This document shows, one piece after another, positions 34,556-48,139 of a DNA stretch of 64,000 nt. Origin of the DNA: Psoroptes ovis (lineage: Eukaryota; Arthropoda; Arachnida; Sarcoptiformes; Psoroptidae); the NCBI GenBank assembly GCA_002943765.1, contig PQWQ01000031.1:361001-425000 (forward strand), written 5' to 3'. Under the pieces are notes generated by a model that ran no database searches, was not told where the DNA came from, and was given only the letters and a program-made list of their open reading frames with translations. Position 1 is the first letter of the stretch; each line of letters begins with the position of its first letter. A program made the translations under genes and the position numbers.

Positions 34556-37500
34556 TTATAGAGAGTTATACAAAAATAAATTCAATTTAAGCAATTGATG
34601 ATTGTTGTTGTCGAATTTTTGACTAAATTTGGCTTCATAATGAACACTTTGCATTGATTGTATGCTGCAATTGTAGTGTTGCAAACGTATTATAAAACGA
34701 TTATTACCGAATATGAATGGATGAATTTGATTCGATTTTCTGTATGATTCATGATGATATTGAAGACAATTGTAATTCGAATCGAGATAAATGATCCAAT
34801 TTTTCATAAATCCATGTATGCCTTCTTGTTTCCATATGTACAACCATGATTCACCAAGTGTGGCCATAAATAGTTGTTTTAGTAGATATTTATTATTTGT
34901 ATCAGCTGATGACAAGTCAATTGTAAATAAAGATAATGAATAAACTGGTTCATGCAATGGTATCGTTTGAAATAATTGAAAACGGCAATCGATATTCGTT
35001 TTTTGATATATTTTTATCACCGGATCCATTGAATCGTAAGTGTTGAATACCAGATAATGAACATTATTATTCGTTGACTGATGATATGACGATGATTCAG
35101 GCAGCGCATAATGGCCTATGTTGATTATTTTTTCAATTGTAAAACTTTGCAGCAACATTTCTGTATAATTCGAACTGCCATAATCAATGATTAGATGATA
35201 CAATTTTGTTCCATAATTCTCCAAACAATCATAAATTTGGTCATTGAAATGATCGAAATAGATGATGTAAATCGAGTCATTCATCGTAAATATAAATGGT
35301 CTTAGACCTACAAGAACGAGAAAAACATTACATTATCGAATTGGTTGACTATATGAATGCCGATATTTGATTTTTAGAAAATTATTTTACCTGAAGGTAA
35401 GCGTTTCTCGAAGATGACCCATGATTTTGATGTTATTTGATCGAAATGAATCAAACGAAATTGATTATTTTCATATGATTCAAAAACGATCATTTGATTG
35501 CGAATGACAATAGTTTGCCAAAGATAATGTTTACGTTTATAGAAATAATCGAAAAAATTGGCCGAAGAATTGAATATTTTGAATTTTTGTTGAAAATATA
35601 ATGAATCTATTAATAATTGATCCATTTCATTTGAATAATAACCATGATGATTGTAATAATAATGGAAATAATCTATTTTAAAATTTAAATTTTCATAAAT
35701 ATATTCATATTGATTCAATGCCGTTTGATACAGGTAAAATTGCTGCTGAATCCGTTGTGAATCAATATTTGGATCAAATTTTGCTTTGATTGTATCTATT
35801 GTTTGGCTCAAATCTAAATCATTCATATGATTATCTATGCTTAGATTGGCATTTATGTATGCATCATCGATTGTCAATGTTTGAAAATGTTGTATTGTGT
35901 CAACATTATTTTGTTGATGATGATGATTGTCAGCGATTTTGATGAATGCATTCAAATGAATATCAGTCAAATTGATATTATTAACCAAATGGTTTTTGAT
36001 GAATAATTTTTGGGCAATTATATTATCGAAATTGATTGTAGAATGATTGTCATAATTGATCATTATTTGATTGCCATTCAATTGTATCAAATCATTAGGA
36101 TTGTAATTATTCAATGAATTGATTGTGTTGTTGCTGTTCATTAGATAAACCGGCGCAACAAACGTGATCGGTGTTTTAATGTGTTGATTGCCATATACTA
36201 AAAACATTTGTTTGTACAATCGCTTAATGTCCACATTTGTATTCAAATAGCCTTGGACATCTAAATTTTCATTGAACACAATTGAATCGATTATTTTTTT
36301 GCCAGTTATTACCTGTCTTTGACGATCCATTCGTATAATATCGTTTATATGAATATTATTAATTAATCCCAACACTCGAAAGTGTGTATTAAGTATTGTT
36401 ACGTTATTCATAAATCTTATTGGTTGTCTGCTATTGACAATGTAATCGTGATTTGGATATAACAATGATGAATTCAATTGTTGCAAATTGATCGAATTGA
36501 TTACTTTGAAATTGATGAAACCATTATAATGATGAATTTCTTTGACAGATATTTGATTGAATGTTTTATGATAATCAATGTGTTGTTCATCTTGGTTGGT
36601 ATTTTTAATCAAAATGATTCGATTCAAATAATTTTTATCCAAATGATTAATATGCGACATAATATTGACATTTTTATCGAATCTAATAGGACCATTGAAT
36701 GTTAATTTTTTAATATTTTGTTCCAAATTTTTGAATATGATTGATTCGCTGTTCAATTGAATATTGTCAACATGACCATGCACAATTATTTCATGTGTTT
36801 TGAATGAATCGATGAAAATGATTTTATCATTACCTTTATCACTGACAATTATTTCATTATTGGCATTTTTTTTCAAAACCATTTCATCTAATTTAGTCAA
36901 ATTGAATTGATTAATAAAGCCGATGACCGTAAGATTTTTCGATATAATCATGTTTTCATTGAATATAATGTTGGTGTTGTAAATGGTATAATCTCTATTA
37001 TTCAACAATATCACATTTTCAGGTACATAATTATTCAATGTTTTTACATGAAAATCAGCCAATATATCAACATCACTATTGAAAAGGAGATCACCTTGTA
37101 TTTTAATTTTTTCATGAGAATTTTTGCGTACAATAATGTTGATAAATGAATTAAAATTGACATTATTCCATTGTTCAATCAATAATTGACTATTTTGTTC
37201 GAATATTAAATGTCCATGTATAATCAATGGTTTTGTAATGATATTATAACCATCAATATTGAGTGCTTGATATTTCAATGTTCGCAAATCAATTCCGGCA
37301 ACATTGTTTTTGGTATTGATTTGATAAAATCTTTGTTTGTCATTCATTTGAATTGAATCAGTTGCATTGATTATTTGATATTTTGTTTTGGACAAATAAT
37401 TATTCAAAAATTGATGTAAATCATTGTTATTAATCGAGTTTGTTTGAATGTTGGAAGCCGAACAATTGATGCATTGAATATTGATGTTCAATGTTTGTGG

Positions 37501-40500
37501 CCGATTTAGCATCAATAAATCGGCAGTTTGATTTTCAAAATAATCATTATTCACTCGTCGAGCATTAATGTTGCCATCTCTGATTGCCATTTTACAATAG
37601 ATTGGGGCATTTAAATTCAATGGTGAATTGATATCTTGCATTGTGGAATAACGTAACCAATTATCGGGTCGATATCGATCATTGATTGTTCCAAATATTT
37701 TCAAATTTCCAAGCACACGTATTCCATCGGCAAAATGTTGATCCCCACTGATTGATTGATATCCACTCAAAGTGATTACATTGTCCAATAAATCATTTAC
37801 ATGTTGACCATTGATTGTATTCAATAGATTTATATGCTCAAAATATGTTGCATTCGATGAGAATATTACATTTTCAGTGAAATCGTTGCCATTTCTTAGC
37901 GACACAAAATCATCGAATGATTGTTGTTGATTGATTGTATTGGCTACCGTAATCGAATCACAACGAAGCAAATTATCGATTGTTTTTTCACCAGTTATTT
38001 TTAATGTGCGTTCAGTTTCAAAATAAACATTTGAATATAATTGTTGCAATGATTCAATATTATTCACATTATCTGATAGTACAATCAGCTTGGATACGTT
38101 GACTGGTGCTAAAAATGACAAGTTTTGATATACATTTCGAAACGAGTCTAAATATCGTTCATCTAAATGTGTAAGATTCACTCCATCGTATAAGCCTCGT
38201 ACATTTACATTACCATTTACGATCAATCGATCTAATTGTAGATCCTGTTCAATCAGTTCATCATTGCCAGTTAATGTAACGACATCGATTGGTATTTGCA
38301 TATTATTCAGATAAGTAACATTGATATTATCAACATTAATCCATTTAAAGTGTTTACGGCCATTAATCACCTGTTTAAGATCGAGAAAATGAAACGAATC
38401 CGATTAAATTGATACATATATTCAATATATACCTGATTCGAATGTCGATCAACTAAATCATCTGGTATTTGAATATTATTCACTTTTTGTTGAACATTCA
38501 CCATATTCATTTTAACATTTGACATTAGTTTGATTGGATTTGCAAATCTAATATTTTGATTGCGTGAAATGATATTTTGTAGGTAAAAGGTTAAATTATG
38601 ATTATTTATATAATTGATGAAAATGTCATTTTGGACGATTAATTTATCAATTTTTGTTGCCACATTTATGGGTTGAATTGTTCCCTGATTATGATTCAAT
38701 AGAATTTGGCCTGCAAATTTATCCATTCGTATTTGGTCTAAATAATTGACCAATAAATTTTCAACATTCAATGAATCGAATACTATTTTATCGTAGATTG
38801 TGATAGATTTGTTGGCGTAATCAGCTTGATTTATATGAATCAAATTCGCCATGGAAATCGTATTCGATATCAATTGATTGAGTAATTCCAGTCTATCGAC
38901 AAATAAGCGATTCGTATACCAGAAAGTTGAATAAATATTTTGATTTAAATCTGAATACATTAATTCATTCAATTGATAGCCATTCAATTGATTGATTCGC
39001 AGTGATTTTCGTTGATTATCCATTGTGATTGATTTGAATATTTTCCGGCCAAATATTGTTTGATCCGAGTGTTTACCGATACGAAATATGTTTGCCAATA
39101 ATTGATGCATCAATTGACCATTATATGAATCAATAAGTGTTTGTTTGCTATAAATCTTTTTGACATTCACATTATTCATCACATATTTATGAGCATAAAT
39201 ATGTACGTTTTGATCACGATAAATAACATCATTTTTAATTCTTGAATTAATCATGGCCATTCTCTGAGTGATGTGCTCTAATTTTGTCCGCAGAACATTC
39301 ATCGATGTTGATAATTCATTGATTGCATAATTACGATTATTTATGAGAATATTTTCCAATTTGCTCTCACTTTGATTGATTATTTGATAATGACCAACTC
39401 TTACATTAGCACGAAATGTAACATTGAACAGTAGCGTTAGATTGGTGGCCAATTTAGAAATGGTTTCTTGTTGATCTAAACGAAATAAATTTCTGGTGAT
39501 TTTTTCAATTTTTTGTTCATACAACTGTTTATTATAACGTTTTAAATTGTTTGTTGCCCGCGTTGATTTCGATTCATTTGAAATGGATGTTTCAAATAGA
39601 AATAAATACAATTCATTTTGATCGGTTAATCGTAATTGAAAAACGCGATTTTTATCATAAAAACTGATTGAATACAACCGGTCAAAGTGGATCGATGATG
39701 ATATGTTCAATTGATTTTGCTTAGAAATTGTTTTCAGCAACACAAATACGCCATTGGTAATGTCATAACCATAAATTTTGATTAAATCATTGTTGGTTTG
39801 ATCGAAATAGAAAAAATTATCTTCACGTGAATAACTCAATGATAATGCATTCATTTTGTAGACATTCGATAGATTGATTCGGGCAACACCTTGAAAGCCT
39901 TGTCGGAAATTTTTCCATTGATAAATGTATTGTTGATGAGATGTGGAAATACCAACATAATAACGATGTGCATTGGAAAATGTTTGCATATCATTTATCG
40001 GATATTTCATTCGATACCAATTTATTGATTCTATTCGATCATCATGATAATGATACGCACACCAATGTGTTGTGTTCGAAGCCAATAATAAACCATCTGT
40101 TTGTACACGAAACGTACGAACACGTAAAGCATTTTGTATGGTTATTTTGATCAATTTTTCATCATTTTTGTTCAAATTATTTGTTTCCATTTTGAATTGA
40201 TTCAATTGCTTCCAACCAGAATCGATTAAGATGACAATATGAGAATTATGGTGATGATCATCATAAAATATATCAAACGAATTGATTTGTTCATATAATT
40301 TGGATGAATATAATAATTGTTTTTCATCAATTTCGATATTATTATAATGATCAATTACTTGAAATGAACGTATTTCATAGAAACCATTGATTGACATTAA
40401 AACAATCAAATACAATTGATTTGTATGATAATAAATACGATGAAATTTGATTTGTTTAATTTTACCGATGACTGGTGACTGTATGAAATGATGATGATCA

Positions 40501-40940
40501 TAGACAATATTTTTACCATTCAAATGAAATGTATTCACAATGAATTTATGTCTGAAATAAAAGCAAATAAAATGTTTGTTATTAAAATGTTTATAATCAA
40601 AACCAATAATGGAATCATTTTGATAATCTTGAATATGATTCATTATGGACATTCGTTTGACAGTCACATTGTTGATGATTAAATTTTCATATAATCCTTT
40701 ATAATTAAACATTTGATTAAACATTTCACTTTCTGATTGGCCACCATATCGGCTGTTGTCATTACGATCCATACGGAATTGATTTTCAAACATTTTCATT
40801 GCTTCATTCGCCAAACGTTGTTTATGTTGTTGGATGATTGAATTTTTTTGCTTCAAAGTGAAATATCCTTGACCATAAACATTTGGCCATAATGATATTG
40901 TCACAATTAAATAAATGCAAATGTATGTGCAAAATGCCAT
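34556..40940 (-). CDS. Giant secreted protein with tandem beta-type repeats, unrecognised
   Basis: Three exons (40940-38433, 38370-35391, 35307-34556) with introns of 62 and 83 bp encode about 2,079 residues. I start at the ATG at 40940 because it opens a signal peptide (MAFCTYICIYLIVTISLWPN, then VYGQ); an in-frame ATG at 41027 would bury it. Residues about 90-480 form repeated short strand-rich units that look like a beta-propeller (for example a segment with HRYYVGISTSHQQYIYQW). Residues about 640-1750 carry a degenerate tandem repeat of roughly 60-75 residues with the pattern 'ITGxKxF..I.V.xNLxVxGxINxxxLxxL' (clear copies read LSGYQSISGDQHFADGIRVL and VITGKKIIDSIVFNENLDVQ). The last 300 residues again look propeller-like. 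There are many N-glycosylation sequons and very few cysteines. No catalytic motif or transmembrane segment after the signal was found. An eggshell, cuticle or extracellular-matrix role is a guess. Confidence 0.75.
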
Positions 40941-41114
40941 TTTGATGAGATGGCTATTGAATGTAAGTGATGGAATCAAATCCCTATTTATATACGAAAA
41001 TTGTTGGTTCATTCGAATCAAGTTCAAATAATGGTAATATCTAAATTACTAAATTTAAAATTGAACAGCAAAGTTTGAAAATAAAATTTTGAAATTCGCG
41101 CTTCATAACATGTG

Positions 41115-41143
41115 ATATCGATTGTATCACGATGGTATCGAAT
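41115..41143. promoter_or_regulatory. TATCGAT-type motifs in a bidirectional promoter
   Basis: TATCGATT and TATCGAAT occur within 29 bp, in the 309-bp interval that separates the divergent starts at 40940 and 41250. This interval must contain both promoters. The motifs resemble those upstream of 23402 and 24372. Confidence 0.4.
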
Positions 41144-41249
41144 AATCAGATTTTTTTGACCATACACAAACATCAACAATAAGCTCGATTTTAATTGATT
41201 TTGTTCTAAATTTTTTCAGATTTAAATCATTATTAAAACTTCGGTGAAT

Positions 41250-44200
41250 ATGAATACAGCAACGAATCAAGTGAATAATAATAATTCCAACAAAACATTG
41301 ATTGCTAATCGTGGTAATGTTCCAACAATATATCAAGCACCACCACAATCATATTTGATGAGAGGTGTTGTTCAGCCACCGCCATTACCATTAATCAATT
41401 GTCCACCACCATATCGTTATAATGCTTATTTGCCAAATTATCCATATCCAGCTCCGTATGGTTTGCCTCATGCTAGTAGACCTCCAGGTTATCCACCTGT
41501 GATTGCTAATCATCAATATTCCATGTATTCAACTCCAGTTCGGCCTGCTGCCAGCAATCCGAATATGGTTATGAATACTTCAAAGAAGCAAGAATCATTA
41601 TCAAATGCCAATTCGACTGTTGTTCCAAATGAGAGTGGCAAATGTTCATCGAATATTGAAGACTTTGATGCTGAAAAATTCAAAGAAGAATTATTGAATA
41701 AGAATGGCAGAGAAAAAGGTTGGCATTTGCGTTTAATGGAAAGTGATCGTAAACAAATAGAAAACATATTGGATGATGCAGTCAAACTTCAAATACATTT
41801 TCAAAGTTTTGAACATGAATTTAATCAAAAATCGTCGACGATCGATGCACGAAATTTTCCAAATTATGAATTATGGAATAGTTGCAAACAGAGCTTACTT
41901 GCAAGACGTGATCAAACGTTTTTGGTGCAAGAAGAAACATTAAATAAATTTTATATGAAAGTCAGTCAAAAGCCAAACCCATCGGCTGAAGTGAATCGAC
42001 AAGCGACAAAGCCCACCGAATCCGGTGGTGAATGTTCTGTGCCTGAACAAGATGTTCCGATTAAGGAATCAGGAATTCGTGATAAGAAAATTGAGTCGCA
42101 ACCGATTCGTGACGAGCCAATGGTGAATGTCGCTGCAGTCAATCAAAAGACACCATCATTATCAATCAATGATCAAATCGAGAATAAAATCCGAAATGCT
42201 AAATACATGTCGGACATTGCCAAAGCTTTGCATTTTCAAGAAAAAATATACAAAAGTTCCACATCGATTTTTCGTGATAAACAATTGGCCAAATCATTAA
42301 ATGATTTTGCATTTTTACGCAACCAAATGAGTTTCATCGATAATTTGATTTCGATGGTTAAACCAAAAATTTATGAAATGAAATGTGACAGAAATTACAC
42401 TTTTGCAACTAAACAGCAAAGTGTGAAGACAGTCGAGGTTTGTTCTCAACAAACGTCGAAAAAATTGTCTGAGAAACCGAATTCTGATTCAAATCTTAAA
42501 ACATCATCAGACAACGACAAGTCAAAAGATGAAAAAAGTGAACAAGTTCAAACAATTAAAATTCAAATAACCAGTCCGGGTCAACGTAAAGTTACAAGTG
42601 ACTTGATGAAAACCAACAAAAATGACACTGAAATCATGACAATCGATGCAGCTCGTTTATCGGCGAATAGTCCAATAATGGATGCAACATCCAAAGAAAA
42701 GTGTCGGTCAAATAATATTCAAGTTCCGATCATAAGAGATGATCGACGTAATAAGCATCTGAAAAAACCTAATGATTTGAATCGAAATCGTAATAATAAT
42801 TCATTGAAAACCATTTCTACGACCACCATTAGAACTGCAACAGAAAATGTGAAAAGTTATGAATGTCCACCACCAATACGTCCACCATTATCACATTCAT
42901 TTTCTAAGGGTGATTCAACCAACAATTATCATGCGATTGAGGAATCAGCATCAAAAAATGTGATTATGAATTATACTGGCATCCGAAACAGCCCTGGCCC
43001 TTCTTTTGCAGCACGAGAAATGAACAGCTTTCTTGAATCTGAACAAAGGCAATTACGAGATTATGAGTCGCCTAAGCCTTCGCATGGATATGAGAATCCG
43101 AATTTTTTTACGATTCCAAGAAAATATTCAGAAGAACCTTTATCGATCAAAGATTTATTGGATTTTCCTGGCCGTTCATATCGTCCGTCACGTATCGTAT
43201 TCATAATTCGTGGTTTGCCTGGTTCGGGCAAAACATATTTAGCCAAATTGATCAAAGAAAGAGAAGAAAAGAATTCAAAATTGACCAAAATACGTTTATT
43301 GAATATGGACAATTATTATTTGAGTGATATCGATGATCATAATGAAAGTTGCCATTCAATGAGAACAGTATCGCAAACTTATAATTATGATCCATCCAAA
43401 GAGACTCAATTTAATTTTATGTTATTCAAAGATTTTCGCGAAATAGTAACACGTGGTTATTATAATTTCATTATTTTAGATTCAATTTATTCGACCATCA
43501 AAGATGTTCGCCATTTTTATACATGTGCCATTGAAAACAATTATATTCCATATGTCATTGAAATGGAAGCGATCGTCCGAAGATTATTGAATTATTGTAC
43601 AGACAGTGAAGAAATTATTGCTTATTGTTATAAACACAATCAACATGGACGGTCATTGAATGAAATCCGTTCATTGTACAGCGAATGGCAAATATTATCT
43701 GAGGATTATTTACGAGTTAATGCATTCCCATTGATGGCTCATAATGCTTCCATCGATGCTTCACCGACTGTACAGCCATCAAGATTAGTGCAAGATGATG
43801 ATAATCAGACATTGGTCACCGTAAGTTATCGTTTTCATTTGATTTGTTTGTTTCTGTTGATTGTTTTGTTATCTTTACAAAGATACCTAATCGGCCACAT
43901 TCATCAAAATGGAATGAAGATAATGCATCAGGTTCGAACATTATCAATGAATTACCACCACCAAATATTTTGATAAATCATCCATCAGGTTTGTTTTTAT
44001 CATTTTATTTTATGTGCCTTTAGTCACAGAAAAAAGACGGCTCTCACTAATAGATGCTTACCAATTGCTGGATGACAACTCATTGTTTAAAGATTTTCGA
44101 TCGTTTTTAGTTTGTTTTTGTGTGTTTGTTGAAAATGAACATGAAAATATTTGTTATGATTATCAATTGAAGCATATTGCTATGTTTTCACATTTGAATT

Positions 44201-45074
44201 GATCTGAATAATGATTGATTTTGAATTTTGATTATAATTAGGGTTCTGTTGTAAAACAAATAATTGTAACACACTACCAATGTGTAGCAGATGTTTTCAG
44301 TTTTTATAATTTTTCAAATAAGAGAATGACATTCTGTTTATTTCTTTGATTTCATATAAATGAGATGTGTAATGCAAATTGTTTTTATTTGATTACACAA
44401 ACAATAATTTGAGAATGATTACTTAATTGTATTGAATTGAATGAATGACAGAGTAATAAAGAAGCAATTTATTTATTGATTCTTAGCTTGAAATATCTCA
44501 AGTCTTGTTTTTTAAATGATGGTGAATAGAGCAGTGTTTACATTTGAATCGTTTTTTAAAAGTGACTTTTATTTGTAAATGAATTGATTTTATTTATTTT
44601 ACAATAACAATGATTGATTGATTGATTGATTGATCGATATGAATGGCATAAATGATGCATTCTTAAAAAAATTTTTGTTTATATGAATAGACAATTATTA
44701 TCCGCAAGCATCAATGTTGCCAACAAGAAATGTATCAATTAACGAATTGGATAATCATAATTATTATGATGATGATGATAATGATCGATTAACAAAAAGA
44801 GTATGTATCATATTATTTATATGAATCAAAGATTTTTATTTGAATTTAAATTTATCATTGGCCAATATAGTTTCGATTAATTGATGATGATAATGATAAA
44901 TCTGCGAAACATCCATTCAATTTATCGAATCAATGGTGGAATAATGAACGACAATCAATGAATGAAACAATCAATCAACAGCCACAAATGCAACCACATT
45001 CATTCATTCAACAATCGCAGCAGCAGCCGCGCCAACAACATTCAATCAACTATGAATCAGCCTATTTTCGATGA
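41250..45074 (+). CDS. YLPM1: YLPM1-like nuclear protein with P-loop kinase fold
   Basis: Four exons (41250-43820, 43883-43988, 44691-44800, 44871-45074) encode 996 residues. YLPM1 (ZAP3) is a nuclear, phosphatase-1-associated protein implicated in telomerase regulation. The N terminus is Pro/Tyr-rich (PPPLPLINCPPPYRY, NYPYPAPYGLPHASRPPGYP). The middle is charged and disordered. At about residues 645-830 lies the family P-loop domain: SRIVFIIRGLPGSGKTYLAK (Walker A), NMDNYYLSD, NFIILDSIYS (Walker B-like), and HNQHGRSLNEIRSLYSEWQ, which mirrors the family's N-x-HGR-x-L-x-EI motif. Exon 4 is Gln/Asn-rich. Introns 1 and 2 are 62 and 702 bp. An open stretch at 44024-44202 could be an alternative terminal exon. 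Confidence 0.8.
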
Positions 45075-45288
45075 AAATAAATAAATAATGGTAAAGAATT
45101 TTTATTTGATTCATGAATTATTATTATTATCATTATGGCATTCATCAAATGATTTTGATCATCAATCACATTTGAGAGCCATTCATATATTTTTTTGTAC
45201 AAAAGATTATTTTGATATGAATGATGTCCGACCAAATAAACCGACGGAAATCATCATCATTCACCTAAAACCTTATCCAATTAGATGA

Positions 45289-46729
45289 TTATGTTTTTGA
45301 TGATATTTTTGATTGATTGACGGTGGCCGACGATGTTGCTGCTGTCATAGCTGATGATGATGATGATGATGGTTTAATTAAATTTTGTAAGACCCGTGAT
45401 TCCATAACTAAATGTAGTTGTTCTTTGAATTCTAATGAATGACGCCATTTCATTCGACGGTTCTGTTTTGTGATTAGTATGAGTTGGTTTGAAAAGAGAA
45501 ATTGAAATTTATTATTATTATTTGAGTGAATATAACTGTTAGGATTATTATGATAATTGTTATTATTGCTGATATTAATTATTTAAATCATAATTGCTGT
45601 CATTCGATTTGATTTTGTTTTGTTAAATTGAGTCAAAATCAAATTGAATGATGAATTATGATGAGTTTGACTGTTTAATAATAATAATAATAACAACTTA
45701 ACTTAACAAAAACAATAATGAATCATTAATCTATCAAATGTGTGCATATTCAATTGATGAAAACATATTTATCAATTGAATGCAATTGTTTCTCATTCAA
45801 AATGAATTATTTGACTTGAGACTAACCTGAAACCAAACTTTGACTTGTGAATCGGTCAAATTCAATTCTTCAGCTAATCGATGGCGATCAGGTTTAGTGA
45901 TGTATTTTTGCATAGCAAAACGTCGCTCTAAACCGCGTCGTTGATTAGTCGAAAACACTGCTCTTGACCATGTTCTTTTACGTTTTAGATTGTTGGTAGC
46001 CAAGTTTATGTTCATATTTGAAGACTGGTTTTGCTGATTGGATCGATTCTTCTTCATTTTATTGGATGATTCATTTGCATGAGTATGATTAGTGATTGAT
46101 GATTGCTGCGATTGTTGATTGTTATCGACACGATGATTATGATTGGTTGATGATATTTTCAAACATTGTTCTTTGTTGATATGATTCCAACAAGTTGATT
46201 TATTATGGTCAACATTTACTGTTGTAAAGGGTTGTATTGGTAATAATGTTGAATATTGACTTTGTAACCAATTAATATGTTGTTGTTGTTGCTGAAAGTG
46301 ACTATGATAAAATAAGAATTGTTGAAATGATAAGCAATTGTTGTTTGAATAATTAGAAATGATTCGTGAATTAATTTGATTCAATGAATGAGCATTAATT
46401 TCAATTGAATCGTTATCTTTGCTATTGTCTTCGAGAGTATTCGAATTGATTGATTCAATTAAATTCGGTTGATTTGAATTGTCATTAATCTTTTGTTTAT
46501 CATTATTATTAAATGAATTTGAATTGGTCGATAATATATTATCGATTGCAAAATTATTCAAATTAGCTGTTTTCGATTGTTTTTGATCATAATGATGATA
46601 AGTCATATTTGAAATTGATTCTATCGATGATAATGTTGACGATGATGATGATGATGATGATGTGATTGATTGATTGTCAACATCGATTATGTTTTCATTA
46701 TTATTATTATTATTGATATCCATATTCAT
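45289..46729 (-). CDS. HLX: H2.0/HLX-class homeobox transcription factor
   Basis: Two exons, 46729-45827 and 45462-45289, phase 0, give 358 residues. The homeodomain starts near residue 249 with KRKRTWSRAVFSTNQRRGLE and continues RRFAMQKYITKPDRHRLAEE, then LNLTDSQVKVWFQ; the 364-bp intron falls within helix 3 and exon 2 resumes NRRMKWRHSLEFKEQ. WSRAVFS, QKY(I/V)TKPDR and NRRMKWRHS are the signature of the H2.0/HLX class, rather than DBX. The N terminus is Asn/Ser/Gln low complexity, as in many arthropod homeobox proteins. HLX genes act in gut and visceral mesoderm development. It is convergent with YLPM1, 214 bp apart. The start at 46729 is the first of two close ATGs (46729 and 46723). Confidence 0.9.
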
Positions 46730-48139
46730 TTGTCGTTGATTTTCACCAATTGAAATTTCATTCTAATTATTTTTGAAGATGGGTTTCAAAATGATTTTTT
46801 TCAGCATTTAAATAGTCAAAAATGATTTAACACCAACTTGTTGACACCATCCATCCAAACCTCAGCTACACACACACACGCACTGTTGTCTTAATCGATA
46901 CGACCGTAAAATTATTTGAAAGCAATTATGAAAGCAAATAGTTTGTTTGTTTAAATGAAAATCACTGATCGATTATCGATTTGAATAAATGTGTTCAATA
47001 CAAATGTTGGCTTTTTTCTGTGTAAAATCCATGTAAAATTGATTTTTGTCAATCACAGAAAAGCAGTATAATTATGTGATCAATTTAATCCAAACATTTG
47101 CAGATGAATATTTGAATAATTAGTATGATCAATTCAAATAATTCAATTCATTAGATCAATCAGCATTAACGACTTTAGTGAATAAAATGAAATATTTGAA
47201 ATGATTATTATTCAATTTTAAATTATTTAGAATCATTTACAAACATTTTAAAACAAACAAACAAAAATACCAAAATGTTTGAAGCAAAATGAATTCAAAA
47301 AATGAAAACTAAATGATTGTGTTTGACTGACTCCTCCTTAGTTATAAAATTGAAAATGATGATTATGATTGAGATTGATGTATTTATTTAAACCGAAACC
47401 AAAAAACGAAAAATATTTTCGGGTTTCAATTTCGTACATTACTGTTATTTATTATTATTAATTTGTATCATTAATATATTCAATGATTGATTGATTCATT
47501 TATTTATTTATTTATGCAAACATCCAAAGCTATACTGGATCAACCATGAACCTAAATACCATCTTTTTCATTTGTTGATCTTATTGATTGATCAATGCCA
47601 CTATTTATTATTATAATGATTATTGTTCACAACAAAAGCATAAACATTGAATGAATGAATGCATTGCTATTATTATTTAAATTTGATAATTGTTTCAATT
47701 CTTAAATAAGTAATGAATGATTCTTAACTTGACTCTAATACTTTACTAAGAAATAATCATTGTTTAGTGCATTTCAATGTTTACACAAATGTTTCTCGAC
47801 TAATGTACACAAATGACTAATGCCATGATCATTGACGAATCATATGGCCAACTTAAATCAATTAGTTGTTGGTGAAAACAACGATTTTGACACGTGTCCA
47901 TATGGTTTCATTTATTCTATCATTTTTTATATAATTATTTGCTTTTTGATGTAATTACGACTATGAATACATTGAACAAGTAATCATAAGCAATTATCAT
48001 TATTTAATTGCGGTCATTCATTTCAAATTATTTGCAAACTCGAAAACATTTCATTTCATTTATTCATGAAAGACAGACATTTGAAAATGATTGTGGTTTA
48101 TGGTTTTTATAATAGAATTAGATTCAAATTCAATAGATT
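46730..48139. other. 1.4-kb spacer upstream of the homeobox gene
   Basis: No gene is visible. The stretch is the 5' flank of HLX and the 3' flank of SAC3D1. It contains a short CA repeat at about 46870-46882, TGATTGATT-type and TTTATTTA-type simple repeats near 47485-47515, and many ATTATTA runs. A regulatory role for HLX is likely, but no element can be named. Confidence 0.5.

Noticed and set aside
40941..41027. Upstream ATG extending the giant secreted protein
   Set aside because: It would place 29 polar residues before a clear signal peptide beginning at 40940.
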